Positions 48,121 through 58,357 are shown, numbered from the stretch's first letter. The stretch: 64,000 nt of DNA from CAIMFV01 sp040757715 (GCA_040757715.1 JBFLWS010000006.1:124001-188000), one strand, 5' to 3'. The notes: a model not told the origin generated them from the letters alone. Program-made: numbers and translations.

Positions 48121-48949
48121 CCGGCCCAAGGACGTGGCCCTCGTCCCCCCTGACCCCGCCCCCGATCTCGGCGGCGGGCGGCTCTGCGTGGTCACGCCCA
48201 TCTATCAGCCCACCCTGACGCGGGAAGAAGAGATCAGCCTTCAGCTCCTCCGCCGCTTCTGCCCGCAGCATGAGAAGGTGATCCTAAAGCCCACGGGCCT
48301 TGTGCTGCCCTTCGACGCGGCCGACTTCCGCGTGGTGGAGCTCGATCCGGCCAATTTCGCCGGCATCAGCGCCTACAACAAGCTGATGCTGAGCGCCTGG
48401 TTCTACCGCCTGTTCGCCGGCTATGAGGCGATCCTGATCTACCAGACCGACTGCCTGATCCTGGGCGACGGGCTCGAGGCCTGGCTCGACCGGCCCTGGT
48501 CCTATGTGGGGGCGCCCTTCCTGCGCCGGGACGGCCAGTTGAAGGCGGTGGGCAATGGCGGCTTTTCCCTGCGCCGACCGGGGGATTTCCTCAAGGTGCT
48601 GACTTCAGAGCGCCTGAGCATGGCCAACCTGTCGCGCCCCCTGGTGAACCAGTACGCCAAGGGGACCTATCTGAAGATCCTGATGCAGGCGCTGAAGGCC
48701 GGGAACGCCGCCGATTTCGTCGAAGTCTATCCAAGAGCCGAAGACGAGTTCTGGAGCTTCTACGCCCCCCTCTTCCACCCCGACTATCGCCTGGCCCCGG
48801 CGGCGGAGGCCGCGCATTTCGCCGCCGAGACGAGGCCGCGGCGCATCGCTGAACTCGCCGGCGCCCCGCCGCTCGGCGGTCACGCCTGGACCGTACATGA
48901 CCGGCCCTATTGGGAAGCGCGGCTCAAGGCCATCGGCGTGGAGCCCTGA
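48107..48949 (+). CDS. DUF5672 protein (glycosyltransferase-like)
   Basis: 280 residues; the ATG overlaps the preceding gene by 14 bp. The conserved block AYNKLMLSAWFYRLFAGYEA, ILIYQTDCLILGD, WSYVGAPF and VGNGGFSLRRPGDF matches DUF5672, whose members lie in surface-polysaccharide and LPS loci and resemble GT-A glycosyltransferases. TDC in place of the usual Asp-rich metal motif still offers one acidic ligand. Cytosolic; the sugar is unknown. Confidence 0.8.
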   Translation: MRSYNRPKDVALVPPDPAPDLGGGRLCVVTPIYQPTLTREEEISLQLLRRFCPQHEKVILKPTGLVLPFDAADFRVVELDPANFAGISAYNKLMLSAWFYRLFAGYEAILIYQTDCLILGDGLEAWLDRPWSYVGAPFLRRDGQLKAVGNGGFSLRRPGDFLKVLTSERLSMANLSRPLVNQYAKGTYLKILMQALKAGNAADFVEVYPRAEDEFWSFYAPLFHPDYRLAPAAEAAHFAAETRPRRIAELAGAPPLGGHAWTVHDRPYWEARLKAIGVEP

Positions 48950-48952
48950 GCC

Positions 48953-49813
48953 ATGCGCCTCCTCGTTTTCGGCTATGGCTATGCGGCGGACGCGCTGCGA
49001 CGGCGCTTGCAGCCACTGGGCTGGGACATCGCCGGCGTCGCCCGCTCGGAAGCGACCCAAGCGGCCATGCGGGCCGTGGAGGTCGAGCCTCTCTCCGCAG
49101 AGGCCGCCGCCGCGCAGCTTGGCGACTTCGATGCGCTGCTCATCGCCGCCCCGCCGGGGGAGACCGGCTGCCCGGGCTTCCAGGCGCTCGCAAATCCGCT
49201 GCGCCAGGGCGAGGCGCGGCCGGCTTGGATCGGCTATCTCTCCACCACCGGGGTCTATGGCGACCTCGGCGGCGGCTGGGCCTTTGAGGACAGCCCCTTG
49301 CGCCCGCTCTCGCTCCAGGCCGAGCGCCGGGTCGCCGCCGAGCGCGCCTGGCTCGACCTCGCCGAAGAGGCTCTGCTCGATGTGATGGTGTTCCGCCTGC
49401 CCGGCATCTATGGGCCGGAGGGGGAGGCGCCCTTCGCGCAAGGCCGCTCGCCGCTGGCCAAGCTGCGCGCCGGAGCCGCGCGCGTCATCGACAAGCCCGG
49501 CCAGGTGTTCTCCCGCATCCATGTGGACGATCTGGCCGGCGGGCTGCATGCCTCGTTGCGCAGGCCGAGGCGCGGCGGGATCTACAATCTTTGCGACGAC
49601 AAGCCCTGCGCCACGGCCGAGACCTTCGACTACGCGGCCGAACTCCTGGGCTTCCCCCCGCCCCCGCGCCTGGCGTTCGAGGAGGCCCAGCTCAGCCCGG
49701 AAGCGCGGCGCTTCTATGCCGAGAACAAGCGCGTCGCCAACGCCCGCGCCAAGGCCGAGCTTCGGTGGCGGCCCGTCTATCCAACCTACCGCCAAGGCTT
49801 CCTAACGCTGTAA
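48953..49813 (+). CDS. NAD(P)-binding SDR/epimerase family protein (YeeZ-like)
   Basis: 286 residues. The nucleotide-binding loop is VFGYGYAADALRRRL (GxGxxA form), with STTGVYGD holding Ser/Thr and Tyr, and FRLPGIYGP and SRIHVDDLAGGL characteristic of extended SDRs of the YeeZ/SDR_a5 group. ENKRVANARAK-EL is the usual end. It may act on a nucleotide sugar, but the function of this group is not established. It follows the DUF5672 gene by 3 bp. Confidence 0.85.
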   Translation: MRLLVFGYGYAADALRRRLQPLGWDIAGVARSEATQAAMRAVEVEPLSAEAAAAQLGDFDALLIAAPPGETGCPGFQALANPLRQGEARPAWIGYLSTTGVYGDLGGGWAFEDSPLRPLSLQAERRVAAERAWLDLAEEALLDVMVFRLPGIYGPEGEAPFAQGRSPLAKLRAGAARVIDKPGQVFSRIHVDDLAGGLHASLRRPRRGGIYNLCDDKPCATAETFDYAAELLGFPPPPRLAFEEAQLSPEARRFYAENKRVANARAKAELRWRPVYPTYRQGFLTL

Positions 49814-49880
49814 TTTCGCGTTCACCACCTTGGGTCATGGTTAAACCCCGGCGCGACGACGCGCGCCAAGGACCACGCCC

Positions 49881-51488
49881 ATGACGTTTCTCTGGTCGCG
49901 CTATTTCATCTTCCAGACCGTGCTGCTCCTGAGCGCCGCCAGCGCGGCCCTCGCCTATTATCTCCACCCGGCCTGGGCCTGGAGCTTCGCGCTTCTCGGC
50001 CCGCTCTTGCTGCTCGGCCTCTATGACCAGCTGCAGACGCGCCACTCCATTCTGCGCAACTACCCCATCATTGGCCACATCCGCTTCATCCTGGAGGCGA
50101 TCCGGCCGGAGCTGCGGCAGTATCTGATGGAGGACGAACGCGACCCGGTGCCGTTCAGCCGCGAGCAGCGCACCCTGGTCTATCGCCGCGCCAAGGACGC
50201 AGGCGACGCCCAGCCCTTCGGCACGGTGCTGGATGTGGGCGCGGTGGGCTATGGCTGGATCAGCCACTCCATCCGCCCCAAGGTGGTGGAGGACCACGAC
50301 TTCCGCATCACCATCGGCGGGCCGGCCTGCCGCCAGCCCTATCGGGCTTCAGTGTTCAATATCTCGGGCACCAGCTTCGGCGCGGTGAGCGGCCACGCCA
50401 TCATGGCCCTGAACAAGGGCGCCAAGCTGGGCGGCTTCGCCCAAAACACCGGCGAGGGCTCCATCAGCCCCTATCACCGCCGCCACGGGGGCGACATCGT
50501 CTGGCAGGTGGCCACCGGCTATTTCGGCTGCCGCACCAAGGAGGGGCGCTTCGATCCGGACAAGTTCCGCCAGCAGGCCCTCGACCCGCAGGTGAAGATG
50601 ATCGAGCTGAAGCTCAGCCAGGGGGCCAAGCCGGGCCATGGCGGGGTGCTGCCCAAGGCCAAGATCACCGAGGAGATCGCCAAGACCCGCGGCGTGCCGA
50701 GCGACCGCGACTGCGTGTCGCCCGCCGCCCACTCGGCCTTTTCCACCCCGGTGGAGATGCTCGGCTTCATCCAGACCCTGCGAGAGCTGTCCGACGGCAA
50801 GCCGGTGGGGCTGAAGATGGCCGTGGGCCATCGCTACGAGGTGCTGGCCGTGGTCAAGGCCATGCTGGAGACCGACATCACCCCGGACTTCATCACCATC
50901 GATGGCGGCGAGGGCGGCACCGGCGCGGCCCCCAGCGAGCTCTCCGACCATGTGGGCCTGCCGCTCAATCATGGGCTCAGCTTCGTGCACAACGCCCTCG
51001 TGGGCGCCAATCTGCGCCATCGCATCAAGCTGGCGGCCAGCGGCAAGCTGATCTCGGCCTTCGACCTCTGCCGCGCCTTCGCCCTCGGAGCCGACTATGT
51101 GAACTCGGCGCGGGGCTTCATGTTCGCCATCGGCTGCATCCAGTCGCGCAGCTGCCACAGCAATCGCTGCCCGGTGGGGGTGGCCACCCAGTCGCCGGTG
51201 CGCCAGAAGGCCCTGGTGGTGGAGGACAAGGCCCCCCGCGTGGCCAATTTCCACCGCAACACCTTGCGGGCGCTCGGCGAGCTGTTGGGCGCGGCGGGCC
51301 TTGAGCATCCGGACGAGATCAAGCCCTGGCACCTGCACATCCGCCATCAGAGCGGCCAGGTGCGGCGCGGCGATGTCTGCTATCCGCCGGTTGCGCCGGG
51401 GGCGCTGATGTCCGGGGAGATGGACGACGAGCTGCGCCGGGAATGGCTCCGCGCCCAGCCGCACAGCTTCGCGCCCATTGAGGCGTGA
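49881..51488 (+). CDS. FMN-binding glutamate synthase family protein
   Basis: 535 residues. Residues about 1-45 form an N-terminal membrane hairpin (LLSAASAALAYYLHPAWAWS). The rest is the GltB domain 2 TIM barrel: FNISGTSFGAVSGHAIMALN, KLSQGAKPGHGGVLP, FITIDGGEGGTGAAPSELSD, and the [3Fe-4S] cysteines in GCIQSRSCHSNRCPVGVAT. The amidotransferase and C-terminal domains of true GltB are missing, as in the stand-alone family whose reaction is uncertain. AAGGACC precedes the start. Confidence 0.92.
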   Translation: MTFLWSRYFIFQTVLLLSAASAALAYYLHPAWAWSFALLGPLLLLGLYDQLQTRHSILRNYPIIGHIRFILEAIRPELRQYLMEDERDPVPFSREQRTLVYRRAKDAGDAQPFGTVLDVGAVGYGWISHSIRPKVVEDHDFRITIGGPACRQPYRASVFNISGTSFGAVSGHAIMALNKGAKLGGFAQNTGEGSISPYHRRHGGDIVWQVATGYFGCRTKEGRFDPDKFRQQALDPQVKMIELKLSQGAKPGHGGVLPKAKITEEIAKTRGVPSDRDCVSPAAHSAFSTPVEMLGFIQTLRELSDGKPVGLKMAVGHRYEVLAVVKAMLETDITPDFITIDGGEGGTGAAPSELSDHVGLPLNHGLSFVHNALVGANLRHRIKLAASGKLISAFDLCRAFALGADYVNSARGFMFAIGCIQSRSCHSNRCPVGVATQSPVRQKALVVEDKAPRVANFHRNTLRALGELLGAAGLEHPDEIKPWHLHIRHQSGQVRRGDVCYPPVAPGALMSGEMDDELRREWLRAQPHSFAPIEA

Positions 51489-51516
51489 TAAAGGGCATTA
51501 AAAAAATAAATTTGGA

Positions 51517-51915
51517 TTATTTTCTACGCGAAGACGATCCCTTTGAAGAAACAGTTGCCCCAATGATTGCGCCAACGATTGTTAACGCAGCCTGACCCAA
51601 TATCGAAGAAACCTTTTCCAACCACATCGGAGCATTTGGGAAAAGCGATATTCCAATCACTACGAGAAGGGCAATAACGATAATAATCAACATTATTAAA
51701 GCCAGCACCGCGATAGATGCGTCGCTTTGCCAGGAAACAAAACTTTCTGTTCCTAGCTTCAAAAACACCGAGTTTGGTGCATTGGGTCGGGCCGGCCCGG
51801 GATCACCAGGTCCGCCCGCACGATATGCGTCAGCATTATCGGGCACCGGGGATGGAACAGCCTCCTCCGCGCTGGCCTCCCTGAATTCAAATGAGTCCGC
51901 CTCGCCATCAGTCAT
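51517..51915 (-). CDS. Two-helix membrane protein, candidate toxin of a Panacea pair
   Basis: 132 residues. An acidic and Pro/Gly-rich soluble N-terminus (1-65) is followed by a very hydrophobic helix (67-92, IAVLALIMLIIIVIALLVVI), a short loop and a second helix (103-123, ILGQAALTIVGAIIGA). A basic tail (KGSSSRRK) ends the protein. The ATG overlaps the end of the Panacea-domain gene by 8 bp. Panacea antitoxins are known to pair with several toxin types, including small membrane proteins, so this is the candidate toxin (inference). The sequence is AT-rich next to its neighbours. Confidence 0.7.
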   Translation of the reverse strand: MTDGEADSFEFREASAEEAVPSPVPDNADAYRAGGPGDPGPARPNAPNSVFLKLGTESFVSWQSDASIAVLALIMLIIIVIALLVVIGISLFPNAPMWLEKVSSILGQAALTIVGAIIGATVSSKGSSSRRK

Positions 51916-52411
51916 CTTTCGGCGTTACCAGAGGTTGAAATTCTTCAAATATATATTCACTCGGTATTTGTGCATTTGGCGCTCCGCCAAATTCATGCCA
52001 AGTTCTCTCCCACGCACCACCAGGCTTATGGGTGATTCTTGACAATTGAGTAGAAGGTTTTTGACTGTAATAATCCCACACCTTGTCACGAATTCTGTTA
52101 TAAAGTCGATCATCTTCCGGAGGCGGGGCGGGAATTGTTTGCATTAGATCGGAGTCATATACATAGATATAATCTGTAATAGATCCGCCGCCGTTTTCCT
52201 TTACCGCATGATAAAGACTTGGGAGAACCGGACCAAATTTCCACGCTTGGAAAGACTCCGAAATTAATGACTCCTCACCTTTTCGCGCAGCCAAGTAATA
52301 ACCATTAGCGAAATAACATAACTTCTGTATTTTCATAGGATCGACGGGGCGTTTATTGCGAAGCCCCATTTCAATGAAGCCGTTTGCAATAGATGCCCAT
52401 GAGTAAGACAC
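51908..52411 (-). CDS. Panacea domain (DUF4065, SocA-like) protein, candidate antitoxin
   Basis: 167 residues. The diagnostic Panacea block is KIQKLCYFANGYYLAARKGE followed by ESFQAWKFGPVLPSLYHAVK (about 27-70), then a helical C-terminal half ending DD. This domain occurs in GepA-like phage proteins, in the SocA antitoxin of Caulobacter and in many toxin-antitoxin pairs (PanA). It is first in a two-gene unit with an overlapping membrane protein. The surrounding ~900 bp are markedly AT-rich, typical of a mobile addiction module. Confidence 0.88.
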   Translation of the reverse strand: MSYSWASIANGFIEMGLRNKRPVDPMKIQKLCYFANGYYLAARKGEESLISESFQAWKFGPVLPSLYHAVKENGGGSITDYIYVYDSDLMQTIPAPPPEDDRLYNRIRDKVWDYYSQKPSTQLSRITHKPGGAWERTWHEFGGAPNAQIPSEYIFEEFQPLVTPKDD

Positions 52412-52517
52412 AACGACCTCCCTTCCCAGTTAGTCCAGGAACCGAAGCGGTGACAAAGTTCCTATTTTGTTCATTTTAATATAGGGCGTTTTGCCCCAGT
52501 AGGCAACGAGTGATCCC

Positions 52518-52706
52518 TTAAGCCCGCTGGAACACCACCAGAGCCGACGCCGCGGCGGCCAGGGTGAGCACGAGCAAGGTCAGCCGCGGCCGCAGCTTGG
52601 GCCGGCGCCGCACGCGCATCATGGTCAGGGCTCCAAGCCCCGGCGCATGGCGGTCGATGGGCCGCATGAGGGCCTCATTGCCGATGATCTGCCTGGCCGA
52701 CGTCAT
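52518..52706 (-). CDS. Small membrane protein with C-terminal helix
   Basis: 62 residues from ATG 52706, with a strong GGAGG 5 nt upstream; an open frame from 52748 has no site. A soluble N-terminus (MTSARQIIGNEALMRPIDRH) and a basic Arg/Lys/Pro segment (RVRRRPKLRPR) precede one transmembrane helix (about 42-59, LTLLVLTLAAAASALVVF). It would be anchored with its basic part in the cytosol. No family is recognised. GC content is normal for the genome, so it is not part of the Panacea island. Confidence 0.55.
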   Translation of the reverse strand: MTSARQIIGNEALMRPIDRHAPGLGALTMMRVRRRPKLRPRLTLLVLTLAAAASALVVFQRA

Positions 52707-52821
52707 GCCAACCTCCGATCGCACGTGCTGAAGCGTGATCGCTCCCATGTGAACGAATCAACCGCCCAATACAGATGAGATCATCGTCCCATTGGGTTGA
52801 CCAGCGATTACGAAATTTCGC

Positions 52822-54201
52822 TCAACACTCGATAGCGTTCACGGCCAGGCCGCCCAACGAGGTTTCCTTATAGATCTCCTTCATGTCCTCACCGGTGCGC
52901 TTCATGGTGGCGATGACCTTGTCGAGACTCACCGAATGCTGGCCGTCCCCGGCCATGGCCAGGCGCGTGGCGTTGATGGCCTTCACCGCCCCCATGGCGT
53001 TGCGCTCGATGCACGGAATCTGCACCAGCCCGCCGATGGGATCGCAGGTGAGGCCGAGATTGTGCTCCATGGCGATCTCGGCGGCGTTCTCGATCTGAGC
53101 GTTGGAGGCGCCGAGGGCCGCGGCGAACCCGGCGGCGGCCATGGAACAGGCCACCCCCACCTCCCCCTGACAGCCCACCTCGGCCCCCGAGATGGAGGCG
53201 TTGCGTTTGTAGAGCGCGCCGATGGCCGCGGCGGTGAGCAGGAAGCGGCGCCGGCCCTCCGCGTCGCCGCGATGGAAGCGGTCATAGTAGCGCAGCACCG
53301 CCGGCACGATCCCCGCCGCGCCGTTGGTGGGGGCCGTCACCACCCGTCCGCCGGCCGCGTTCTCCTCGTTCACGGCGAGGGCCCACAGGTCCACCCAGTC
53401 CATGGCCGCCAGGGGGTCGGCGGCGCTGTGCTCGGCCCGCTCCTTCAGCTCGCAATAGAGGGCGTGGGCGCGGCGCTTCACCGAGAGCCCGCCGGGCAGG
53501 ACGCCGCTCTCGCGTACACCCCGATTGATGCAGTCCTCCATGGCCTGGAAGATGGCGTCGAGGCCGGCGTTCACCTCGGCGGGGGTGCGGGCGGCGCACT
53601 CGTTCTCGAACATCAGCTCGGCGATGGAGAGACCGGCGTCCGCGGCCTGCTGCAACAGCTCGGCGCCCGAGAGGTAGGGGTATGGGACTGGCGGGCCGGT
53701 CTCGGCCGGAGCGTTCTGGTCCATCTCCGCCTCGTCGAGCACGAAGCCCCCGCCGATGGAGTAGTAGACCTGCTCGATGAGGGCGTCGGCGTCGCCAAGC
53801 GTGGCGCGAAACTTCAGGGCGTTGGCGTGGCGCGGCAGGCGCGTGCGGCCCTCGAAATGCAGATCGTTCGCCTCGTCGAAGCCGATGGTCGGGCCGCCGC
53901 CGCCCAGGGCGATACGCTTGGTTGTTCGCGCCTCGATGAGCGCCGCCTCGCCCACGTCCGGATCGAGCGTGGCCGGCGCAAAGCCCATCAGGCCCAGCAT
54001 CACCGCCCGGTCGGTGGCGTGGCCCTTGCCGGTCAAGGCGAGGGAGCCGTAGAGCCACACCTCCACCTTGCTCACGGCGCCAAACCGGCCCGCCTCGGCC
54101 AACAGCTTCAGGAACCGGCCGGCCGCGGTCATGGGGCCCATGGTGTGGGAGCTGGACGGCCCCACCCCGAGCTTGAACAGGTCGAACACGCCGAAGGCCA
54201 T
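52822..54201 (-). CDS. sdaA: L-serine ammonia-lyase (Fe-S dependent, single chain)
   Basis: 459 residues from ATG 54201 (MAFGVFDLFKLGVGPSSSHT), with GAGGAAG upstream; a frame open to 54279 is rejected. The N-terminal beta domain holds GVGPSSSHTMGPM and the C-terminal alpha domain holds the [4Fe-4S] cysteines in GCQGEVGVACSMAAAG and CDPIGGLVQIPCIERN. It converts L-serine to pyruvate and ammonia in the cytosol. It is transcribed divergently from an XRE-cupin regulator, which is followed by kbl-tdh, so the locus handles serine and threonine catabolism. Confidence 0.96.
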   Translation of the reverse strand: MAFGVFDLFKLGVGPSSSHTMGPMTAAGRFLKLLAEAGRFGAVSKVEVWLYGSLALTGKGHATDRAVMLGLMGFAPATLDPDVGEAALIEARTTKRIALGGGGPTIGFDEANDLHFEGRTRLPRHANALKFRATLGDADALIEQVYYSIGGGFVLDEAEMDQNAPAETGPPVPYPYLSGAELLQQAADAGLSIAELMFENECAARTPAEVNAGLDAIFQAMEDCINRGVRESGVLPGGLSVKRRAHALYCELKERAEHSAADPLAAMDWVDLWALAVNEENAAGGRVVTAPTNGAAGIVPAVLRYYDRFHRGDAEGRRRFLLTAAAIGALYKRNASISGAEVGCQGEVGVACSMAAAGFAAALGASNAQIENAAEIAMEHNLGLTCDPIGGLVQIPCIERNAMGAVKAINATRLAMAGDGQHSVSLDKVIATMKRTGEDMKEIYKETSLGGLAVNAIEC

Positions 54202-54271
54202 GACCGCTTCCTCGATTTCCTCACTTTCAGATAGCGCAGGTCGGAAATTCGTCCAATATGCAGGAAATCTT

Positions 54272-54856
54272 GTGATCAATGATCAGGTCATGCCCGGCTC
54301 TGAAGTTCCGCCCCTCGGCCCGCACATCCGCCAGCTGCGCAAGAAGCGCCGCCTGACCCTGGAGCAGCTCGCCGCCCAGTCCGGCGTGTCGCGCTCCATG
54401 CTCAGCCAGATCGAGCGGGGCGAGGCCAACCCCACCTTCGCCACCTTGTGGAACCTCACCCGGGCGCTGGCCATCGACCTGTCTGAGCTGGTGACCAGCC
54501 GCGCCGCCGCCGCCCCGCCCTCGGCCATCGAGGTGGTGGGCGCGCACTTCACCCCGGAAATCCGCAGCGAAGATGGGCTTTGCACCCTGCGCATCTTGAG
54601 CCCGGCCCAGTCCGCCGGGCGCATGGAGTGGTACGAAGTTTTGATGGCCCCCGGCGCGGCGCTCTCCTCCGATCCCCATGCGCGCGGCGCCATGGAGCAC
54701 CTCACCGTCATGGAAGGCGACCTGGAAGTGCTGTCCGGCGGGGCCAGGAACCGCGCCGCCGCCGGGGCGACGTTGCGCTATGCCGCGGATGTGGCGCATG
54801 AAATCCGCAATGACAGCGCCGCCTCGGCCCGCGCCTTGCTGGTGGTGATCGGCTGA
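54272..54856 (+). CDS. XRE-family regulator with C-terminal cupin domain
   Basis: 194 residues if the GTG at 54272 is used (AGGA 6 nt upstream); ATG 54290 is the alternative. The N-terminal HTH (about 18-72) reads IRQLRKKRRLTLEQLAAQSG then SMLSQIERGEANPTFATLW. The C-terminal cupin (about 85-190) includes GAALSSDPHARGAMEHLTV, which offers a metal- or ligand-binding His/Glu, and AADVAHEIRNDS. Such regulators sense small metabolites. Its place between divergent sdaA and downstream kbl-tdh makes it the likely local regulator of serine/threonine catabolism (inference). Confidence 0.9.
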   Translation: MINDQVMPGSEVPPLGPHIRQLRKKRRLTLEQLAAQSGVSRSMLSQIERGEANPTFATLWNLTRALAIDLSELVTSRAAAAPPSAIEVVGAHFTPEIRSEDGLCTLRILSPAQSAGRMEWYEVLMAPGAALSSDPHARGAMEHLTVMEGDLEVLSGGARNRAAAGATLRYAADVAHEIRNDSAASARALLVVIG

Positions 54857-54862
54857 TCTTGC

Positions 54863-54889
54863 GGAATTTTCCGAAATAGTGGAAATTCC
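54863..54889. promoter_or_regulatory. Inverted repeat upstream of kbl, candidate operator
   Basis: GGAATTTTCC (54863-54872), 8 bp, then GGAAATTCC (54881-54889), lying 36 bp before the kbl start and just after the regulator stop. Related half-sites, GGAAATTC (54243-54250) and GGAAATC (54263-54269), lie in the sdaA-regulator gap. They may be binding sites of the XRE-cupin protein. Confidence 0.4.
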
Positions 54890-54924
54890 CTCCGCTGTTT
54901 CGCGTTTTCCAGCAGGAGGCCCTC

Positions 54925-56135
<1,211 letters not shown>

Positions 56136-56139
<4 letters not shown>

Positions 56140-57182
56140 GCAATTCCGTCATGCGCGGCCTCTCCAAGCTGAAGGCCGAAGAGGGTCTGTGGAAAGTCGA
56201 GGCGCCCATCCCCGAGGTCGGGCCCGAGGACGTGCTGATCCGGGTGAAGCGCACCGCCATCTGCGGCACAGATATCCACATCTGGCGCTGGGACCCGTGG
56301 GCGCAGCGCACCATCCCTGTGCCCATGATCGTGGGCCATGAGTTCGCCGGCGAGATCGTCGAGCTGGGCGCGCGGGTGAGCCGGCCCCTGAAGGTCGGCC
56401 AGCGGGTGTCGGGCGAGGGCCATGTGGTGGACCTCAACTCCGCCGCCAGCCGCGCCGGCCGCTTCCACCTCGATCCCAACACCAAGGGGGTGGGGGTGAA
56501 CCGCCAGGGCGCCTTCGCCGACTATCTCGCCCTGCCCGCCTTCAATGTGGTGCCGCTGCCGGACTCGGTGCCGGACGAGATCGGCGCGCTCCTCGATCCC
56601 TTCGGCAACGCCGTGCACACCGCCCAGCAGTTCGACCTCATGGGCGAGGACGTGCTCATCACCGGCGCCGGGCCCATCGGGGCCATGGCCGCCGCGGTGG
56701 CCAAGAAGGCCGGCGCGCGCCGCGTGGTGCTCACCGACCAGAACCCCTATCGCCTGGCCCTGGCGCAACAGCTCGCCGATGTGCGCACGGTGGACGTGAC
56801 CCGCGAGGACCTGCGCGATGTCATGGCCGAGCTGCACATCGCCGACGGCTTTGGCGTGGCCCTCGAAATGTCCGGCGCCCCGCCCGCCATCTCCCAGGCC
56901 GTGGACGCCCTGATGATGGGCGGCAAGCTCGCCATGCTCGGCATTCCGCCAGGAGCCATGAGCTTCGACTGGTCGCGGCTGATCATGAAGGCCATCACCC
57001 TGAAGGGCGTCTATGGCCGGGAGATGTTCGAGACCTGGCGCAAGATGTTCGGCCTCATCGAGGGCGGGCTCGACCTCGCCCCGCTCATCACCCACCGCGT
57101 GGGCGCCGACGCCTTCGAGACCGGCTTCGCCGCCGCCCTCTCGGGCCAGTCGGGCAAGGTGGTGCTGGACTGGGCGGCTTAA
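56136..57182 (+). CDS. tdh: L-threonine 3-dehydrogenase
   Basis: 348 residues of the zinc medium-chain dehydrogenase family. The catalytic zinc ligands include Cys43 in AICGTDIHIWRWDPW, which is the Tdh signature, and GHEFAGEIVELG. NAD binds at ITGAGPIGAMAAAVAKKAG. The usual structural-zinc four-cysteine lobe is not evident, since the segment after GHVVDLN reads SAASRAGRFHLDPNTKGVG. It oxidises L-threonine to 2-amino-3-ketobutyrate for Kbl, whose gene overlaps by 4 bp. A palindromic repeat follows directly after the stop. Confidence 0.95.
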
Positions 57183-57230
57183 GCGGGTCCGAGGAAAAGT
57201 GGGAACCGGTTTTCCGCCCGCGGACCCGCG
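57182..57230. repeat. Interspersed palindromic repeat, type 2 (copy C)
   Basis: Almost identical to the element at 38111-38159 (one core change and one at the last base): arms AGCGGGTCCG and CGGACCCGC around AAAAGTGGGAACCGGTTTTC. It starts on the last base of the tdh stop codon, just as copy B starts on the last base of the infC stop, and is followed by GCTAGATAAAG. Confidence 0.9.
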
Positions 57231-57343
57231 CTAGATAAAGAATCCCGCCTAATCCCCGAACACCACCGCGGTGAGCGCCTTGGGCGTCGACAGGCGCCGC
57301 GCCTGGGGACTATCAACAGGCGAACTGACGAGGGAGCACCGTC

Positions 57344-58357
57344 ATGGCCGACGCCAGCTTGCGCGAATTCGTCCGCGGCCTGCCCAAGGCCGAGCTGCAC
57401 ATGCACATCGAGGGCAGTCTGGAGCCCGAACTGATGTTCGGCCTCGCCGCCCGCAACGGCGTCGCCCTGCCCTTCGCCTCGGTGGAGGAGCTGCGCGCGG
57501 CCTACAATTTCTCCAACCTGCAGGACTTTCTCGACATCTATTACCAGGGCGCCTCGGTGCTGCAGACGAGGGCCGACTTTCGCGACCTGGCGCTGGCCTA
57601 TTTCCGCCGCCTCGCCGCCGACGGGGGCGTGCACGCGGAGATCTTCTTCGACCCCCAGACCCATACCGAGCGCGGCCTTTCCTATGAGGTGGTGTTCGAC
57701 GGCCTGATCGAGGGCATGGAGGAGGCCGAGCGCACCCTTGGCGTCACCTCGTCGCTGATCATGTGCTTCCTGCGCCATCTCGACGAGGCGAGCGCCTTCG
57801 CCACCCTCGAGCGGTCCAAGCGCTGGCATCACAAGCTGCTGGGGGTGGGGCTCGATTCCTCCGAGGTGGGCCATCCCCCGGCCAAGTTCGCCCGGGTGTT
57901 CGCCAAGGCCCGCGAGCTGGGGCTGAAGCTGTTCGCCCACGCCGGCGAGGAGGGCCCGCCGGAGTACGTGTATGAGGCGCTCGACGTGCTGCACGTGGAC
58001 CGCATCGACCATGGCAACCGGGCGCTTGAAGATAGCGCCCTCACCGCCCGCCTCGCCGCCTCGGGCATGGCCCTCACGGTCTGCCCGCTCTCCAACCTGA
58101 AGCTCTGCGGGGTGAAGGACCTACGCGAACACCCGCTGAAGCGCATGCTGGACCTCGGTTTGAAAGCGACCGTGAACTCAGACGACCCGGCCTATTTCGG
58201 CGGCTATCTTCTCGACAACTATGTCGCCGTGGCCGAGGCCCTCGACCTTACCCGCGCCGAGCTCCTCACCCTCGCCCGCAACAGTATCGAGGCCAGCTAC
58301 CTGCCCGAAGCCGCGAAGGCCAAGCATCTGGCGGGGCTGGCCGATTTAGATAAATAA
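57344..58357 (+). CDS. Adenine deaminase (adenosine deaminase-like family)
   Basis: 337 residues. Metal ligands His19 and His21 lie in LPKAELHMHIEGSLEPEL. The adenine-type signature segments are IFFDPQTHTERGLSYE, LFAHAGEEGPPEYVYEALD (catalytic Glu), RIDHGNRALED and TVNSDDPAYFGGY (metal-binding Asp). These match the fungal/bacterial adenine deaminase branch rather than true adenosine deaminase, so the reaction is probably adenine to hypoxanthine in purine salvage. GGGAGCACC precedes the start. It stands alone after the repeat. Confidence 0.9.
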   Translation: MADASLREFVRGLPKAELHMHIEGSLEPELMFGLAARNGVALPFASVEELRAAYNFSNLQDFLDIYYQGASVLQTRADFRDLALAYFRRLAADGGVHAEIFFDPQTHTERGLSYEVVFDGLIEGMEEAERTLGVTSSLIMCFLRHLDEASAFATLERSKRWHHKLLGVGLDSSEVGHPPAKFARVFAKARELGLKLFAHAGEEGPPEYVYEALDVLHVDRIDHGNRALEDSALTARLAASGMALTVCPLSNLKLCGVKDLREHPLKRMLDLGLKATVNSDDPAYFGGYLLDNYVAVAEALDLTRAELLTLARNSIEASYLPEAAKAKHLAGLADLDK

